Source: Propionibacteriaceae bacterium (GTDB lineage: Bacteria; Actinomycetota; Actinomycetes; Propionibacteriales; Propionibacteriaceae). Taken from it: a stretch of 64,000 bases of DNA. The stretch is from assembly GCA_009782915.1 (NCBI GenBank), contig WRIC01000004.1:53872-117871 (forward strand). The letters are read 5' to 3'. The position numbers were made by a program, and so were the translations under genes. Of the stretch, positions 26,364-38,689 are shown in pieces. Each line of letters begins with the position of its first letter. Within the stretch, counting starts at the first letter, position 1. The notes below the pieces were generated by a model that saw nothing but the letters and a program-made list of their open reading frames with translations, searched no databases and was not told the origin of the DNA.

Positions 26364-27668
26364 TTATTCTACCGTGGACTGTGGTGCAGTGGATGAATTA
26401 TCCCGCTTGGGCGATCCCACCTGAATTGCGCCGACGGTTTTCTTTCCTCGGCGAATAATCATCACATTCCCGGCAAGAAGATCCTGCGGCGTCAGCGGGC
26501 GTTCAACATCGGTGACCCTGAGGTTATTCAAATACGCGCCCCCCTCTTTGACTGCCCGCCTGACTGCGCCACGGGAATCAAAGACGCCGGATTTTTCACA
26601 AGCGTCCAGGACAGTTAACTCCCCCAGCTCTTCGACTTGGCCAGCTGAGAGTTCGGTTGCGACAGATGTCAAAGTCCCCGCATCGAGGTCTGCCAATTCT
26701 GCCTGCCCGAAAATCGCCTTCGCTGCCTGGGTGGCGGCTTCGCGGTCGGACACACTGTGGACCAAATCAGTGAGATCATCAGCCAAGGCGCGTTGGGCGG
26801 CGCGCAGATGGGGTTCATATCGGGTTTGGCATTCCAGCTGCTCAATTTCTTCGCATGTACGCTGGGTAAATAACTTCAGGTAGGAGGTGACCATGGAATC
26901 CTCAGCATTGAGGAAAAACTGATGGAAGGCATACGGCGAGGTCATGAGTGGATCCAGCCAAATCGTGCCCGACTCAGTTTTGCCGTACTTTGTTCCATCA
27001 GCTTTCACGACCAGTGGGGTCGCTAAGGCATGGACCTTGTCACCAGTGGCACGCCTGATCAGATCCACCCCAGCGGTGATATTGCCCCACTGATCAGAAC
27101 CACCGGTTTGAAGCATGACATCGTAGCGACGGTGAAGCTCCAGGTAGTCCATCGACTGCAGTAAAACATAGGAAAACTCTGTGTAAGAGATGCCCGATTC
27201 AAGGCGGGTACGAACGACCTCGCGATCCAACATACGATTGATAGAAAAGTGTTTCCCGATGTCGCGCAAGAAATCCAAGGTGGTGAGGTCTTTAGTCCAG
27301 TCATAGTTGTTGACAACCTTGGCAGCATTGTCACCCTCGAAACTAACAAAACGTGACACCTGGGAATGGATTTTCTCGCCCCAGGAATGAACGAGCTGCG
27401 TGGGATTGAGGTTACGTTCGCTTGATTGACGCGGATCACCAATGAGACCTGTAGAGCCCCCCACTAATAAATAAGGAGTATGACCTGCAGCCTGCATCCG
27501 GCGTACCAAAATCAATTGGAGAAGATTGCCCATGTGGAGACTAGGTGCTGTCGGATCAAAACCAACATAGAAGCTGATCTTGTTGTCATCCAGGTCTTTC
27601 CTCAGCGCTTCTGGATCAGTGGAGTGCGCAATCAAACCACGCCACGACAGGTCTTCAAATAAACTCAC
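26364..27668 (-). CDS. tyrS: Tyrosyl-tRNA synthetase
   Basis: TyrS charges tRNA-Tyr. The protein (434 residues) has the class I HIGH-equivalent HMGN (in PTAPSLHMGNLLQL), the KMSKS-equivalent KYGKT, and a C-terminal S4 domain (RRAVKEGGAYLNNLRV). The GTG at 27668 is chosen because it gives MSLFEDLSWRGLIAHSTD, the usual N-terminus, and because TAGAGT lies seven bases upstream on the minus strand; a GTG at 27695 would add nine unlikely residues. Confidence 0.96.
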   Translation of the reverse strand: MSLFEDLSWRGLIAHSTDPEALRKDLDDNKISFYVGFDPTAPSLHMGNLLQLILVRRMQAAGHTPYLLVGGSTGLIGDPRQSSERNLNPTQLVHSWGEKIHSQVSRFVSFEGDNAAKVVNNYDWTKDLTTLDFLRDIGKHFSINRMLDREVVRTRLESGISYTEFSYVLLQSMDYLELHRRYDVMLQTGGSDQWGNITAGVDLIRRATGDKVHALATPLVVKADGTKYGKTESGTIWLDPLMTSPYAFHQFFLNAEDSMVTSYLKLFTQRTCEEIEQLECQTRYEPHLRAAQRALADDLTDLVHSVSDREAATQAAKAIFGQAELADLDAGTLTSVATELSAGQVEELGELTVLDACEKSGVFDSRGAVRRAVKEGGAYLNNLRVTDVERPLTPQDLLAGNVMIIRRGKKTVGAIQVGSPKRDNSSTAPQSTVE

Positions 27669-27704
27669 AAAGACAACTCTACCGATACTGCTCACCTCAG
27701 GGGC

Positions 27705-29093
27705 TCAACTCAGCCCCACCCGGTGGCGAAGATAGTCCAGTTGTTCGCGTACTCGCGCAGTCGCAGTCCCCCCCACACCACTGCGTGCTTCAATCGCACC
27801 AGCCACACTCAACACCCCGCGCACCTGAGTCGTGAGATGAGGTGACAAGGAAGCCAACTGGGTATCGCTCAGTTCCTCCAGCTCTATTCCTTCACTCTCA
27901 CACAGTTGCACTGCTTGACCAGTGATGTCGTGAGCCTCAGCAAAAGGAACACCTTGCTTCACCAGCCAATCAGCCATATCAGTAGCCAGGGAGAATCCTG
28001 CACTAGCTAGCGATTTCATTCGCCCAGCATCAAAACTAAGTGAAGAAACTAATCCAGTCATGGCAGGAAGAATCAGAGCCAATTGATCACAGGAGTCAAA
28101 GATGGGTTCCTTGTCTTCTTGAAGATCACGATCGTACGCCAGCGGCAAACCCTTGAGTGTGGTGAGCAAACCAGCCAGGTTCCCGATGAGACGACCGGCC
28201 TTTCCCCGAACAAGCTCGGCGACATCGGGGTTCTTTTTCTGAGGCATGATTGACGATCCGGTTGCCCAGGCATCATCAAGGTGAGCATAGGCTGCCTCCT
28301 GGGTACACCAGAAGATCACATCCTCAGCTAAACGAGACAGATCCACACCGATTTGTGCCATCACATAGGCGGCTTCCGCCACCACATCCCTCGCACTCGT
28401 ACCATCAATCGAGTTGGGTACGCTACTGGTGAAACCCAACTCCTTAGCCACCTGTTGTGGGTCGAGGCCGAGAGTCGTACCGCCCAACGCGGCAGACCCA
28501 TAGGGGGATGCTCCCAGTCTCTTTGCCAAATCCTCCAGCCGCGAGATATTACGCACCATCGGCCATGCATGGGCAAGAAGATGATGACTCAGCAGCACGG
28601 GCTGGGCGATTTGCATGTGGGTGCGCCCCGGCATCACCACTGAGATGTTCTCCTCAGCTTGCCTGGCCAACGCCTCAATGAAGGTGGTGATCAAAGAGAT
28701 CATCTTGGTTGTTCCCTCGCGCAAGTACATTCTGATGAGAGTCGCGATTTGGTCATTGCGGGAGCGCCCCGCACGCAGACGACCAGCAAGTTCCTCACCC
28801 AGGATCTCAGTCAACCCACGCTCCAAGGCACCATGAACATCCTCATCTACATCGAGAGGCTGGAACTGACCGGTGTCAACCTTTTCTTTGAGTTGAGTGA
28901 TCCCGGCAACTAATTGCTGATGATCGTCATTGGTGAGTAAACCCGCACTGTGCAGAGCATTGGCATGGGCGAGAGACCCACGACAGTCTAAACTTGCCAG
29001 CCGAAAATCAAAGTGAGTGGATTTGCTGAGTAAGAACATCAACTCTGAGGGTTCCGCGTCGAATCGCCCACCCCACAAAACACCCTTAGTCAT
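27705..29093 (-). CDS. argH: Argininosuccinate lyase
   Basis: ArgH splits argininosuccinate into arginine and fumarate. The 462-residue protein has [12 protein letters not shown] at the N-terminus, [17 protein letters not shown], the [20 protein letters not shown] region and the fumarase-superfamily signature [12 protein letters not shown] near residue 281. Its ATG overlaps the argR stop. argG, which supplies its substrate, is absent from the usual place between argR and argH. Confidence 0.96.
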   Translation of the reverse strand: MTKGVLWGGRFDAEPSELMFLLSKSTHFDFRLASLDCRGSLAHANALHSAGLLTNDDHQQLVAGITQLKEKVDTGQFQPLDVDEDVHGALERGLTEILGEELAGRLRAGRSRNDQIATLIRMYLREGTTKMISLITTFIEALARQAEENISVVMPGRTHMQIAQPVLLSHHLLAHAWPMVRNISRLEDLAKRLGASPYGSAALGGTTLGLDPQQVAKELGFTSSVPNSIDGTSARDVVAEAAYVMAQIGVDLSRLAEDVIFWCTQEAAYAHLDDAWATGSSIMPQKKNPDVAELVRGKAGRLIGNLAGLLTTLKGLPLAYDRDLQEDKEPIFDSCDQLALILPAMTGLVSSLSFDAGRMKSLASAGFSLATDMADWLVKQGVPFAEAHDITGQAVQLCESEGIELEELSDTQLASLSPHLTTQVRGVLSVAGAIEARSGVGGTATARVREQLDYLRHRVGLS

Positions 29094-29569
29094 TGATTAC
29101 TCCGTCCATGTGGTGCAAAAGCCATTAACTGGGAAACCACTCGATTGCTGGCAAGAGCATCAGTGGTCACGATGATGACTGTATCGTCTCCAGCGACACA
29201 ACCGAGAACCGAGTCCCACCCAGCGCGATCTAAACCAACGGCGAAATACTGCGCTCCCCCAGGTGGGGTACGCACCACCACCTGGTTTCCACTCGCTGTA
29301 GCCGAGACCAACATATCCACCACGAGTTTGTCGAGGGTGGCTCCCGGTATCCCCGAATCATCGGCCAGGGTGTAGACCAATCCGCCTGTCGAGCTGCGTA
29401 CACGTACGGCACCAATCTCGGCGAGATCCTTGCTGAGTGTCGGTTGGGTGATTGATATTCCCTCCTCTTCGAGCATGGTTCTCAACTGGGTTTGAGAGGA
29501 AACCAAGCCCTGGGAAATGAGAGCAGAAATAGCGGCTTGGCGCCTGGTTCTGGTGAGAATTTCAGACAT
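29090..29569 (-). CDS. argR: Arginine repressor
   Basis: The 159-residue protein has the ArgR winged helix ([50 protein letters not shown] in shape: helices around 10-60) and a C-terminal hexamerisation and arginine-binding domain ending in a [13 protein letters not shown] strand with the GDDT arginine-contact motif. It overlaps argD by eight bases upstream and argH downstream. It would control the cluster through the boxes before argC. Confidence 0.93.
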   Translation of the reverse strand: MSEILTRTRRQAAISALISQGLVSSQTQLRTMLEEEGISITQPTLSKDLAEIGAVRVRSSTGGLVYTLADDSGIPGATLDKLVVDMLVSATASGNQVVVRTPPGGAQYFAVGLDRAGWDSVLGCVAGDDTVIIVTTDALASNRVVSQLMAFAPHGRSNQ

Positions 29570-30719
29570 GTTGTGCCTCCTTGATCAGTGTTGGCCACGC
29601 ATCGATAAAGCCGGCGAGCTCGCGAGGTTCAATAATCAGCGGCGGAAGAAGCCTGATGAGATTCTCGCGGGGAGCATTGATAAGAAAACCGTGGGTTCGT
29701 GCAGTGCGTACCATCTGGGGAGCACAGCTATCTTCCAATTGGACACCAATCATGAGACCTCGACCGCGTACCTCTGCGACACCGTCCAAAGTCCTGAGTT
29801 GATCAGTCAACCACGAACCCGTGGTCCTCACGTGGGAAAGCAGGGGCTCCAACAGGTCAACCACCGCCAAACCAACATGGCAAGCCAGAGGGTTACCGCC
29901 AAAAGTGGTTCCATGTGAACCAGGGGTGAGAAGATGAGCCGCTTCCCCTCTTGCTAAGACCGCACCCATGGGGAATCCATTACCCAGAGCCTTAGCTAAG
30001 GTCATCACATCAGGTTTGACATTTTCACGAGTGTGAGCGAACCAATCCCCGGTACGGCCCATACCGGTTTGGATTTCATCGAACCAGAGAAGGGCACCAT
30101 GGCGATTTGCGATCTCGCGGGCTTGGGCAAGATACCCATCCGGAGGTACGATCACCCCAGCCTCACCTTGAATAGGTTCCATGATGATCGCTGCTGTGGT
30201 GGAATCCACCGCTAAAGCTAATGCATCGGTGTCCCCGTAGGGAACCCACACCACATCGCCAGGCAAAGGCTCAAAAGGTGTTCGATAGGCAGGGGTCCCA
30301 GTCAACGACAGTGCGCCCATCGTGCGGCCATGAAAGGCGCCCTCGGTGGCAACAATCCGCGACTTTCCGCTCAAGCGAGTGATCTTCAAAGCCGCTTCGT
30401 TAGCTTCCGCCCCTGAATTGGTAAAAAACACTTGCGAGGTGGGATCAAACAACGAGGTCAACCTTGTCGCAAGATCCACCTGCGGTTTGGTGGCAAAAAT
30501 ATTGGAGACATGGCTGAGGGTATTCGCCTGCTCACACAGAGCTGCAACCACACCGGGATGACCATGACCCAAACCCACACAAGCAATCCCAGCCACCAAA
30601 TCGAGGTACTGTTTTCCCTGGTCATCCCAGACGTGGACACCTTGTCCACGGGTCAAAACCAATTCAGGGGTACGATAGGCACTCATCATCGACCTCGTGT
30701 AATGGGTTAAGACACTCAT
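29562..30719 (-). CDS. argD: Acetylornithine aminotransferase
   Basis: ArgD is a class III PLP aminotransferase that makes N-acetylornithine from N-acetylglutamate semialdehyde. Visible in the 385 residues are [39 protein letters not shown] and the PLP-lysine segment [13 protein letters not shown], then [11 protein letters not shown]. It is translationally coupled to argB upstream. In the canonical order argF follows; here argR follows directly. Confidence 0.95.
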   Translation of the reverse strand: MSVLTHYTRSMMSAYRTPELVLTRGQGVHVWDDQGKQYLDLVAGIACVGLGHGHPGVVAALCEQANTLSHVSNIFATKPQVDLATRLTSLFDPTSQVFFTNSGAEANEAALKITRLSGKSRIVATEGAFHGRTMGALSLTGTPAYRTPFEPLPGDVVWVPYGDTDALALAVDSTTAAIIMEPIQGEAGVIVPPDGYLAQAREIANRHGALLWFDEIQTGMGRTGDWFAHTRENVKPDVMTLAKALGNGFPMGAVLARGEAAHLLTPGSHGTTFGGNPLACHVGLAVVDLLEPLLSHVRTTGSWLTDQLRTLDGVAEVRGRGLMIGVQLEDSCAPQMVRTARTHGFLINAPRENLIRLLPPLIIEPRELAGFIDAWPTLIKEAQHV

Positions 30720-31584
30720 GAGGTCACCATGGTTCCCACACCATAATCGGTGAGAAGCTCCAACAACAGAGCATGTTCCACACGCCCATCAATGACAGCA
30801 GCTCGATCCACTCCCCCACGGATCGCATCCGCACAGGCCTCCATCTTCGGGCGCATACCCGAATCCAAGGTGGGCAGAAGGTTGCGTAAATCACCAATCT
30901 CAATGAAAGGAATAATCTCAGTGCACGTTGGCCAATCAGCATAGAGGCCCGCCACATCAGTCAACATCACTAGACCTTTGGCACCCAGGGCAATCGCCAA
31001 AGCAGAAGCCGCTGTGTCAGCATTGACGTTGTAGAGGGTTCCTTGCTCGTCTGGGGCCACTGTTGCCACCACTGGGATACGACCTGCTTGGATAAGGTCA
31101 AGGATGGCAGCCGGATTCACCTGGTCCACATCACCCACCAGCCCCAAGTCAACATCGGCCCCATCAACTTCGACACTAGCTGGGATAGCAGTGAACAGCC
31201 CAGCATCCTCCCCCGACATTCCCACAGCCAGTGGCCCATGAGCGTTGATCAGGTTGACGATACGTCGACCCACTTGGCCCATGAGAACCATCCGTACCAC
31301 ATCAACAGCCTCAGGGGTAGTGATCCGTCGCCCTGAAACAAAATCCGAATCAATATTGAGGCGTTCCAACATCTCAGTGATCTGCGGTCCACCACCATGA
31401 ACCACAACAACCTTCACCCCACAGCGACGCAGGAACACTACATCATCAGCGAAAGCTTGTTGGAGTGATTCATCGATCATGGCGTTGCCACCGTACTTCA
31501 CGACAAGAATCTTCTCGGTGTATTTTTCTATCCAAGGCAGAGCCTCCACGAGGGTGGCTGCTTTCGGTATGAGTTCTTCTGGTT

Positions 31585-31588
<4 letters not shown>
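30716..31588 (-). CDS. argB: Acetylglutamate kinase
   Basis: ArgB phosphorylates N-acetylglutamate and is the usual point of arginine feedback control. The protein (290 residues from ATG 31588) shows the amino-acid-kinase motifs [36 protein letters not shown] and [15 protein letters not shown]. The ATG overlaps the argJ stop by four bases; the longer frame to 31642 lies inside argJ. Confidence 0.95.
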
Positions 31589-33820
<2,232 letters not shown>

Positions 33821-33864
33821 CAGGGTCTCGACATATTTCTCATTACTCTTGCTACCATGGATGT

Positions 33865-34968
33865 ATGGAACCAACCTATCCCCCCAACATGCCACCTGCT
33901 CCTGCTGGTTATACCCCACCCGCTCCAGCTACTTATTCCCCACCCGCTCCCACTGCTCAGGTGCCACCGACTCCAACTATGATGACCCCCAAGCCCACCC
34001 TCGGTTTTGGGGAGGTTTTCTCCGTTGCTTGGGCGGTATTCAAAAAGCGTTGGGCAGGGTTGATCGGAATTGGTGCGATAGTGACAGTCATTGCGATCAT
34101 TCTCGCTCTAGCTACCGTCATTGGTCTGATCTTCCTTGTTTTTGCCATCATCGATCCACCCTATGGTCAGACAAGTCCGATAGATCTGAGCACTGAAGGG
34201 CTGGTGTGGCTCACCAGTGGTTTCATTGGGCTTTTCATCCTTGTTGTCTTTCTTCTCTCGTGGTGGGGCCAACTTACTGTCTGCGCTATCATCGATGGAG
34301 AACTACGAGGTGAACATCGAAGTGTAGGGGCTGGTCTGGCTGTAGGTTTTCGTCGCCTCGGCTCCTTTGTGCCTGTGGCACTGCTAGCTGGTATTGGCTA
34401 TGCACTTTTGTTGGGTGGTCTCATCACCGCAACACTCGCCATTGTTGAAAGCTTTATGAACAGCCCGACTGGCGCGATAGGAGCCTTACTCGGTGTGGGG
34501 ACACTCGCACTAGTGGGAGTCGTTCTTAGCGTTTTCCTCACAGTGAAATGGTTCCTCACCTTGCCAGTCATGGTGGTGGAAAACAAGACGGTGTGGTCAG
34601 CTATTAATCGTAGCTGGGCGCTAACCCGTGGCTCTGGCGGAACAATCTTTGGGATCTACATTCTGATCTCAGTTGCCATCAACAGCGTCAATATGCTTAT
34701 TCAAGCACCCATGTCTATCCCAGGTGACATAAACTATCTCGATGGAATTGGAGACCTGGTCAGTGTCACCACTGCCGTACTCGCCCTAGTGATGCTCGTC
34801 CTGGCTATCATCACCTACCCGATTTTGTCTATGATTTCTCAAGTGATTTATCACGACCGAGCCCTGTGGGAGTCGTACTCCAACACCTATCACACAACTC
34901 CACCAGTGGCCTACATGCCTGCCCCGTTGAATCCTCAGGTAGCTCCACCGATGAACCCAAGCATGTGA
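33865..34968 (+). CDS. Proline-rich multi-pass membrane protein
   Basis: The 367-residue protein starts with about 45 residues rich in Pro, Ala, Thr and Tyr (PPAP and YxPPAP repeats), followed by about six hydrophobic segments between residues 60 and 320 and a short Pro/Met-rich tail. The layout, with FGEVFSVAWAVFKKRW before the first helix and NRSWALTRGSGGTIFGIY later, resembles glycerophosphodiester-phosphodiesterase-type membrane-domain proteins of actinobacteria, whose role is unclear. TACCAT at 33853-33858 lies exactly six bases before the ATG, pointing to a leaderless transcript. The radical SAM gene follows within about 25 bp. Confidence 0.7.
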   Translation: MEPTYPPNMPPAPAGYTPPAPATYSPPAPTAQVPPTPTMMTPKPTLGFGEVFSVAWAVFKKRWAGLIGIGAIVTVIAIILALATVIGLIFLVFAIIDPPYGQTSPIDLSTEGLVWLTSGFIGLFILVVFLLSWWGQLTVCAIIDGELRGEHRSVGAGLAVGFRRLGSFVPVALLAGIGYALLLGGLITATLAIVESFMNSPTGAIGALLGVGTLALVGVVLSVFLTVKWFLTLPVMVVENKTVWSAINRSWALTRGSGGTIFGIYILISVAINSVNMLIQAPMSIPGDINYLDGIGDLVSVTTAVLALVMLVLAIITYPILSMISQVIYHDRALWESYSNTYHTTPPVAYMPAPLNPQVAPPMNPSM

Positions 34969-34993
34969 CTCGCGTTGGTTGGGGGCAGTGAGC

Positions 34994-36010
34994 ATGAAAG
35001 CGCTGAAATATGCCAATCTCTTCAGAAATTACGCACTATCTTCTATCGCCTGGTCAACACTGATGGTGCGAATCATTCCAACAGACTCATGCAACCTTAA
35101 CTGTCGTTACTGCTACCAGAAAACCAATGACTCACCAGTCATGACGTGGGACACCTTCACACAAGTCTTGGCGAAGGCCAGGAAACTGCATGTCGGTTTG
35201 CTCAGTTTCTTAGGAGGCGAGCCACTGCTATGGGAGCACTTGGATGATGCCATTACTCTGGCGACTCGTCACCATATTTTAACTGACATCACAACAAATG
35301 GGGTCCTGCTGAACGAGCGTACTATCGAAAGGATGGCACAAGCAGGATTGGATTGCATAAATGTTTCAGTTGATACGCGCAGTGATTTCTCGATGTCAAG
35401 GAAGAACACACTGTTCAATCCTGAACTGATGGCGCAATTGAAGAGTGCAGAAAAACGCTTTGGTATGAAAGTTCGCATGAATGCTGTCATCACCAGGAAG
35501 AATTTTTCAGACATCAAGGAGCTACTGGAGTTATCCCATGACACCAAGACACCCATCTCTCTCGGTTTTGTTGTTCCTGAATTGGGCAGTGCCGACGATG
35601 GAGACATCTATTTCGGTGAGGAAGACGACGACCTTCTTCACAACATCGTCGACTATATTCTGGCGAAGAAGCATGACAAGTACCCGGTTATCGACCCCGA
35701 TTCATATTTCGCAGATGTTTTTCGATTCGTTAACCACGAGAAGTTCTGGTCCTGCAACTACCCCACCAGGTTCGGCTGGTTCAATGTCACGCCAGGTGGA
35801 ACCATTCGAAGTTGCACCAAGAAGATGGACGACACCGGTGTTGAGTTTACTTCTCTCACCTCGACTCAGATTGCAGATATGAAAGAGTCCTTCGCCTCAT
35901 CAATCAGTGGGTGCAACCACTTGTGCTACTCCAATTGCGCCTATGACTCTGCTTTTTACAAGAAACACAAAATTTCATTTCTCATCAACAATTTCTCCAG
36001 AACATTCTAA
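34994..36010 (+). CDS. Radical SAM protein with C-terminal SPASM-like cysteine cluster
   Basis: The 338-residue protein has the radical SAM iron-sulfur motif CNLNCRYCY near residue 30, the GGEPLLW motif (usual GGEP) near 73 and a TTNG beta strand at about 95. The C-terminal third has extra cysteines: SCNYPTRFGWFNV, then GTIRSCTKK, then GCNHLCYSNCAYD, the pattern of auxiliary-cluster (SPASM/twitch) domains found in peptide-modifying enzymes. No precursor peptide, peptidase or transporter is evident nearby. Composition is more AT-rich than flanking genes. It is probably cotranscribed with the upstream membrane protein. The start could be GTG 34979 instead of ATG 34994. Substrate unknown. Confidence 0.8.
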   Translation: MKALKYANLFRNYALSSIAWSTLMVRIIPTDSCNLNCRYCYQKTNDSPVMTWDTFTQVLAKARKLHVGLLSFLGGEPLLWEHLDDAITLATRHHILTDITTNGVLLNERTIERMAQAGLDCINVSVDTRSDFSMSRKNTLFNPELMAQLKSAEKRFGMKVRMNAVITRKNFSDIKELLELSHDTKTPISLGFVVPELGSADDGDIYFGEEDDDLLHNIVDYILAKKHDKYPVIDPDSYFADVFRFVNHEKFWSCNYPTRFGWFNVTPGGTIRSCTKKMDDTGVEFTSLTSTQIADMKESFASSISGCNHLCYSNCAYDSAFYKKHKISFLINNFSRTF

Positions 36011-36058
36011 GTGGGAATATTCCCTTGACGATGCCCGCAGGAGACTCCACCTTGTCAC

Positions 36059-36100
36059 GACTGTGGATTCTGGATTCTGCGACTTCGCGCAGAAAGACGG
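36059..36100 (+). repeat. Palindromic intergenic repeat, copy 1
   Basis: A 42-bp sequence here is identical to 63617-63658. Its core TCTGCGACTTCGCGCAGA can form a hairpin (TCTGCG/CGCAGA) and is followed by AAGACGG. Related copies lie at 58720-58756, 58798-58830 and several times after 63560. It fills the space between the convergent radical SAM and pheT genes and may also act as a terminator. Confidence 0.85.
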
Positions 36101-36184
36101 AGGTGGGTTTGCGCAAACACCAGTCTGCCAGTTAATCCCAGACCGACCACAATCCATGATAGAAAGACGGTAGGTAAGTGATGA

Positions 36185-38689
36185 TCAGGTTCTCATGACG
36201 GCGCCAGTACGGGTGGTGGCTGCTGTTACGGCTGCGTCGCGGGCGGTGCTGGCTTCATCTTCGGTTAACGTACGGTCCATGGCGCGGAAAATCAGGTTGA
36301 AGGCTAGAGACTTCTTTCCTTCACCGATCTGGGAGCCAGTGTAAACATCAAACAAGCTGATGGATTCCAGGAGTTCACCAGCACCCACACGGAGAGCTTC
36401 CGTGACCTCAACTGAGGGAATGCAATCGTCAACCACGAGGGCGACATCCTGTTTTGTCGCAGGGAACTTCGACAAGGCAGTAATCTCAGGCACCCCAGGT
36501 GCCAGCGACATGAGTAGGTCGAGATTCAACTCCATGGCACACGAACCAGTAGGTAGACCCCAGTTGTCAACCACAGTGGGATGGATCTCCCCAGCCCAAC
36601 CAAGGTTCACCCATTCACCGTCAACCATGACCCCTAGTTCTGCACAACGGCCCGGATGCCAGGGTGTGTGGGAAGCACTCCTGCGGATGAGTGTGGCACC
36701 TACCGCTTGCGCCACCACCTCAGCTGCGTACACGGCATGTTTCCAGCTCACCGGCTCGGCACCCGAGTCCGCTGATGCAGGCAACCAGTGGCCACACAAG
36801 ACAACACCCACGTGGCGTGGCTGATCCGGCACACTAGCGAACAGGTTTTCTACTTGTTTGTTGGTGGGGCGCTTGGACACATCCAACATGGGTGCAGGGC
36901 CAGCCTGGGTACCGCGGAAAACCAATCCACACTCAAACAAAGCAAGATCAATGATGGATCGTGAAGTATTCCTGTTCACTGAGGCGAACAAACCTGGCAG
37001 AAGAGTTGAGCGCAGGTACGGCTGTTCCTCGGACAAAGGATTAGCTAGACGTACCACGTCACGGCGCGCATCATCACCGGGAAGATTCAGCCGATCAAGG
37101 TCCACCTCAGAGATAAACGGCAGAGGAATGATCTCCACAAAACCCGCTTCTGCCAGAGCATTCAACACACTGCGGCGCAGTTTCTGGGTGGGGGTGTAAC
37201 CTCTCCCCACAGGCGCTGATGGCATCCGGGCCTCAATCGCTGAGAAACCGATCTTGCGCCCCACCTCCTCAACGTAGTCGTAAGTGTCCACTAGATCGGG
37301 TCTCCATGTGGGCGGGGTGAGTTTCAGTCCACCTGTTGGATTCTTCTTGACCTCAACGCAGGAAGCTTCCAAGATGGACACCACATGGTCCTCGCTGAGA
37401 TCCACACCCAAGATACGTCCAGGTAGGGACGCATCCGGGAAATCACAGGTGGGCATCACGCGCACTTTGCCAGCAACAGTCACCTTCTCGGAGATGACAC
37501 CCCCAGCCAAGTCTCGAAGAAGTTCCGCTACTTTCATTGCAGCTGCATAGGCCACACCCGAATCAACACTGCGCTCGAAACGACGTGATGCCTCCGAGGG
37601 AAGATTGTGACGACGATAGGTACGCCCAATGCTGACAGGATTGAACCACGCTGCTTCGATGAGAATATCACTCGATGTCTCAGTCAACTCGGTGGTGAGA
37701 CCCCCCATGACACCAGCCAAACCAATAGGTCCCGAATCATCGGTGATGAGCAAGTCCTCATCACTCAACACCCGATCCACGTGGTCTAAGGTGGTGAGCT
37801 TCTCCCCTGGTTTGGCTTTGCGTACGCGGATGGGCCCACTCAGGCTTGATGCATCATAGTTGTGTATTGGTTGCCCGGATTCGATCATGACATAGTTGGA
37901 AACATCGACCCCCAGAGTGATCGAACGAACTCCGGCTTGGTTCAAGCGACGAACCATCCACGGCGGCGTTTGGGCTGTGGGGTCCACTCCTGACACCGAA
38001 ATTGCCACAAACAGTGGGCAATCCTCACTGTCTAAAACCACCGGATAACCCGCAGAGGATTCTTGGGGAACCTCCTGAGAGTACGGATCAGTGAACACCC
38101 CACCAGTGATCTGGGCGGCCTCACGAGCCAACCCCCTGATCGACAGGCAATACCCTGTGTCGGGTGTCACATCGATGTCGAAAACAGGCTCGCGCGCGCC
38201 CAGGAGTTCCAGTGCATCAGAACCAATGACTGGTTTGAGCGCTGGATCAAAAACAATGATGCCCGAATGATCATCACCCAAACCCAGTTCATCCTCAGCG
38301 CAAATCATGCCATCAGAGAGATGACCATAGGTCTTACGAGTCGCAATCTCAAAACCACCAGGCAGAACGGTTCCCGGCAGGACAACAGGTACGTAATCCC
38401 CCACCTCGAAATTATGGGCACCACACACCACTCCACGTGAGGACTCACCCTCAGGATTATGTGGTCCACAATCCACGTGACACCAGCGAATCGACTTGCC
38501 ATTCTTCTGAGGTTCGACCACGAAATCGAGAACCTTGCCGACCACCACTGGGCCCTTAATAGCGCCAGCTGGGTCATCGATGCGTTCCACCAGCAACCCG
38601 GCTTGGGTGAAAGCCTCAGCTAAGGAGGGAACATTCACCTCAGCTGGCAACTGGGCGTGATCAATGAGCCACGAATAAGGTGCTTTCAC
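36185..38689 (-). CDS. pheT: Phenylalanyl-tRNA synthetase beta subunit
   Basis: The 834-residue protein has the full bacterial layout: N-terminal tRNA-binding EMAP-like domain (about 40-155), the B3/B4 editing domain with SRRFERSVD, the B5 domain, the catalytic-like core and the C-terminal ferredoxin-fold anticodon-binding domain (LSKFPATKQDVALVVDD). With PheS it forms the alpha2beta2 enzyme that charges tRNA-Phe and edits Tyr-tRNA-Phe. Its ATG overlaps the pheS stop by four bases. Confidence 0.96.
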   Translation of the reverse strand: MKAPYSWLIDHAQLPAEVNVPSLAEAFTQAGLLVERIDDPAGAIKGPVVVGKVLDFVVEPQKNGKSIRWCHVDCGPHNPEGESSRGVVCGAHNFEVGDYVPVVLPGTVLPGGFEIATRKTYGHLSDGMICAEDELGLGDDHSGIIVFDPALKPVIGSDALELLGAREPVFDIDVTPDTGYCLSIRGLAREAAQITGGVFTDPYSQEVPQESSAGYPVVLDSEDCPLFVAISVSGVDPTAQTPPWMVRRLNQAGVRSITLGVDVSNYVMIESGQPIHNYDASSLSGPIRVRKAKPGEKLTTLDHVDRVLSDEDLLITDDSGPIGLAGVMGGLTTELTETSSDILIEAAWFNPVSIGRTYRRHNLPSEASRRFERSVDSGVAYAAAMKVAELLRDLAGGVISEKVTVAGKVRVMPTCDFPDASLPGRILGVDLSEDHVVSILEASCVEVKKNPTGGLKLTPPTWRPDLVDTYDYVEEVGRKIGFSAIEARMPSAPVGRGYTPTQKLRRSVLNALAEAGFVEIIPLPFISEVDLDRLNLPGDDARRDVVRLANPLSEEQPYLRSTLLPGLFASVNRNTSRSIIDLALFECGLVFRGTQAGPAPMLDVSKRPTNKQVENLFASVPDQPRHVGVVLCGHWLPASADSGAEPVSWKHAVYAAEVVAQAVGATLIRRSASHTPWHPGRCAELGVMVDGEWVNLGWAGEIHPTVVDNWGLPTGSCAMELNLDLLMSLAPGVPEITALSKFPATKQDVALVVDDCIPSVEVTEALRVGAGELLESISLFDVYTGSQIGEGKKSLAFNLIFRAMDRTLTEDEASTARDAAVTAATTRTGAVMRT

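Noticed and set aside
36031..36132. A 33-codon ORF after the radical SAM gene as a possible precursor peptide
   Set aside because: It has no ribosome binding site and most of it is encoded by the palindromic repeat that occurs elsewhere without the enzyme.
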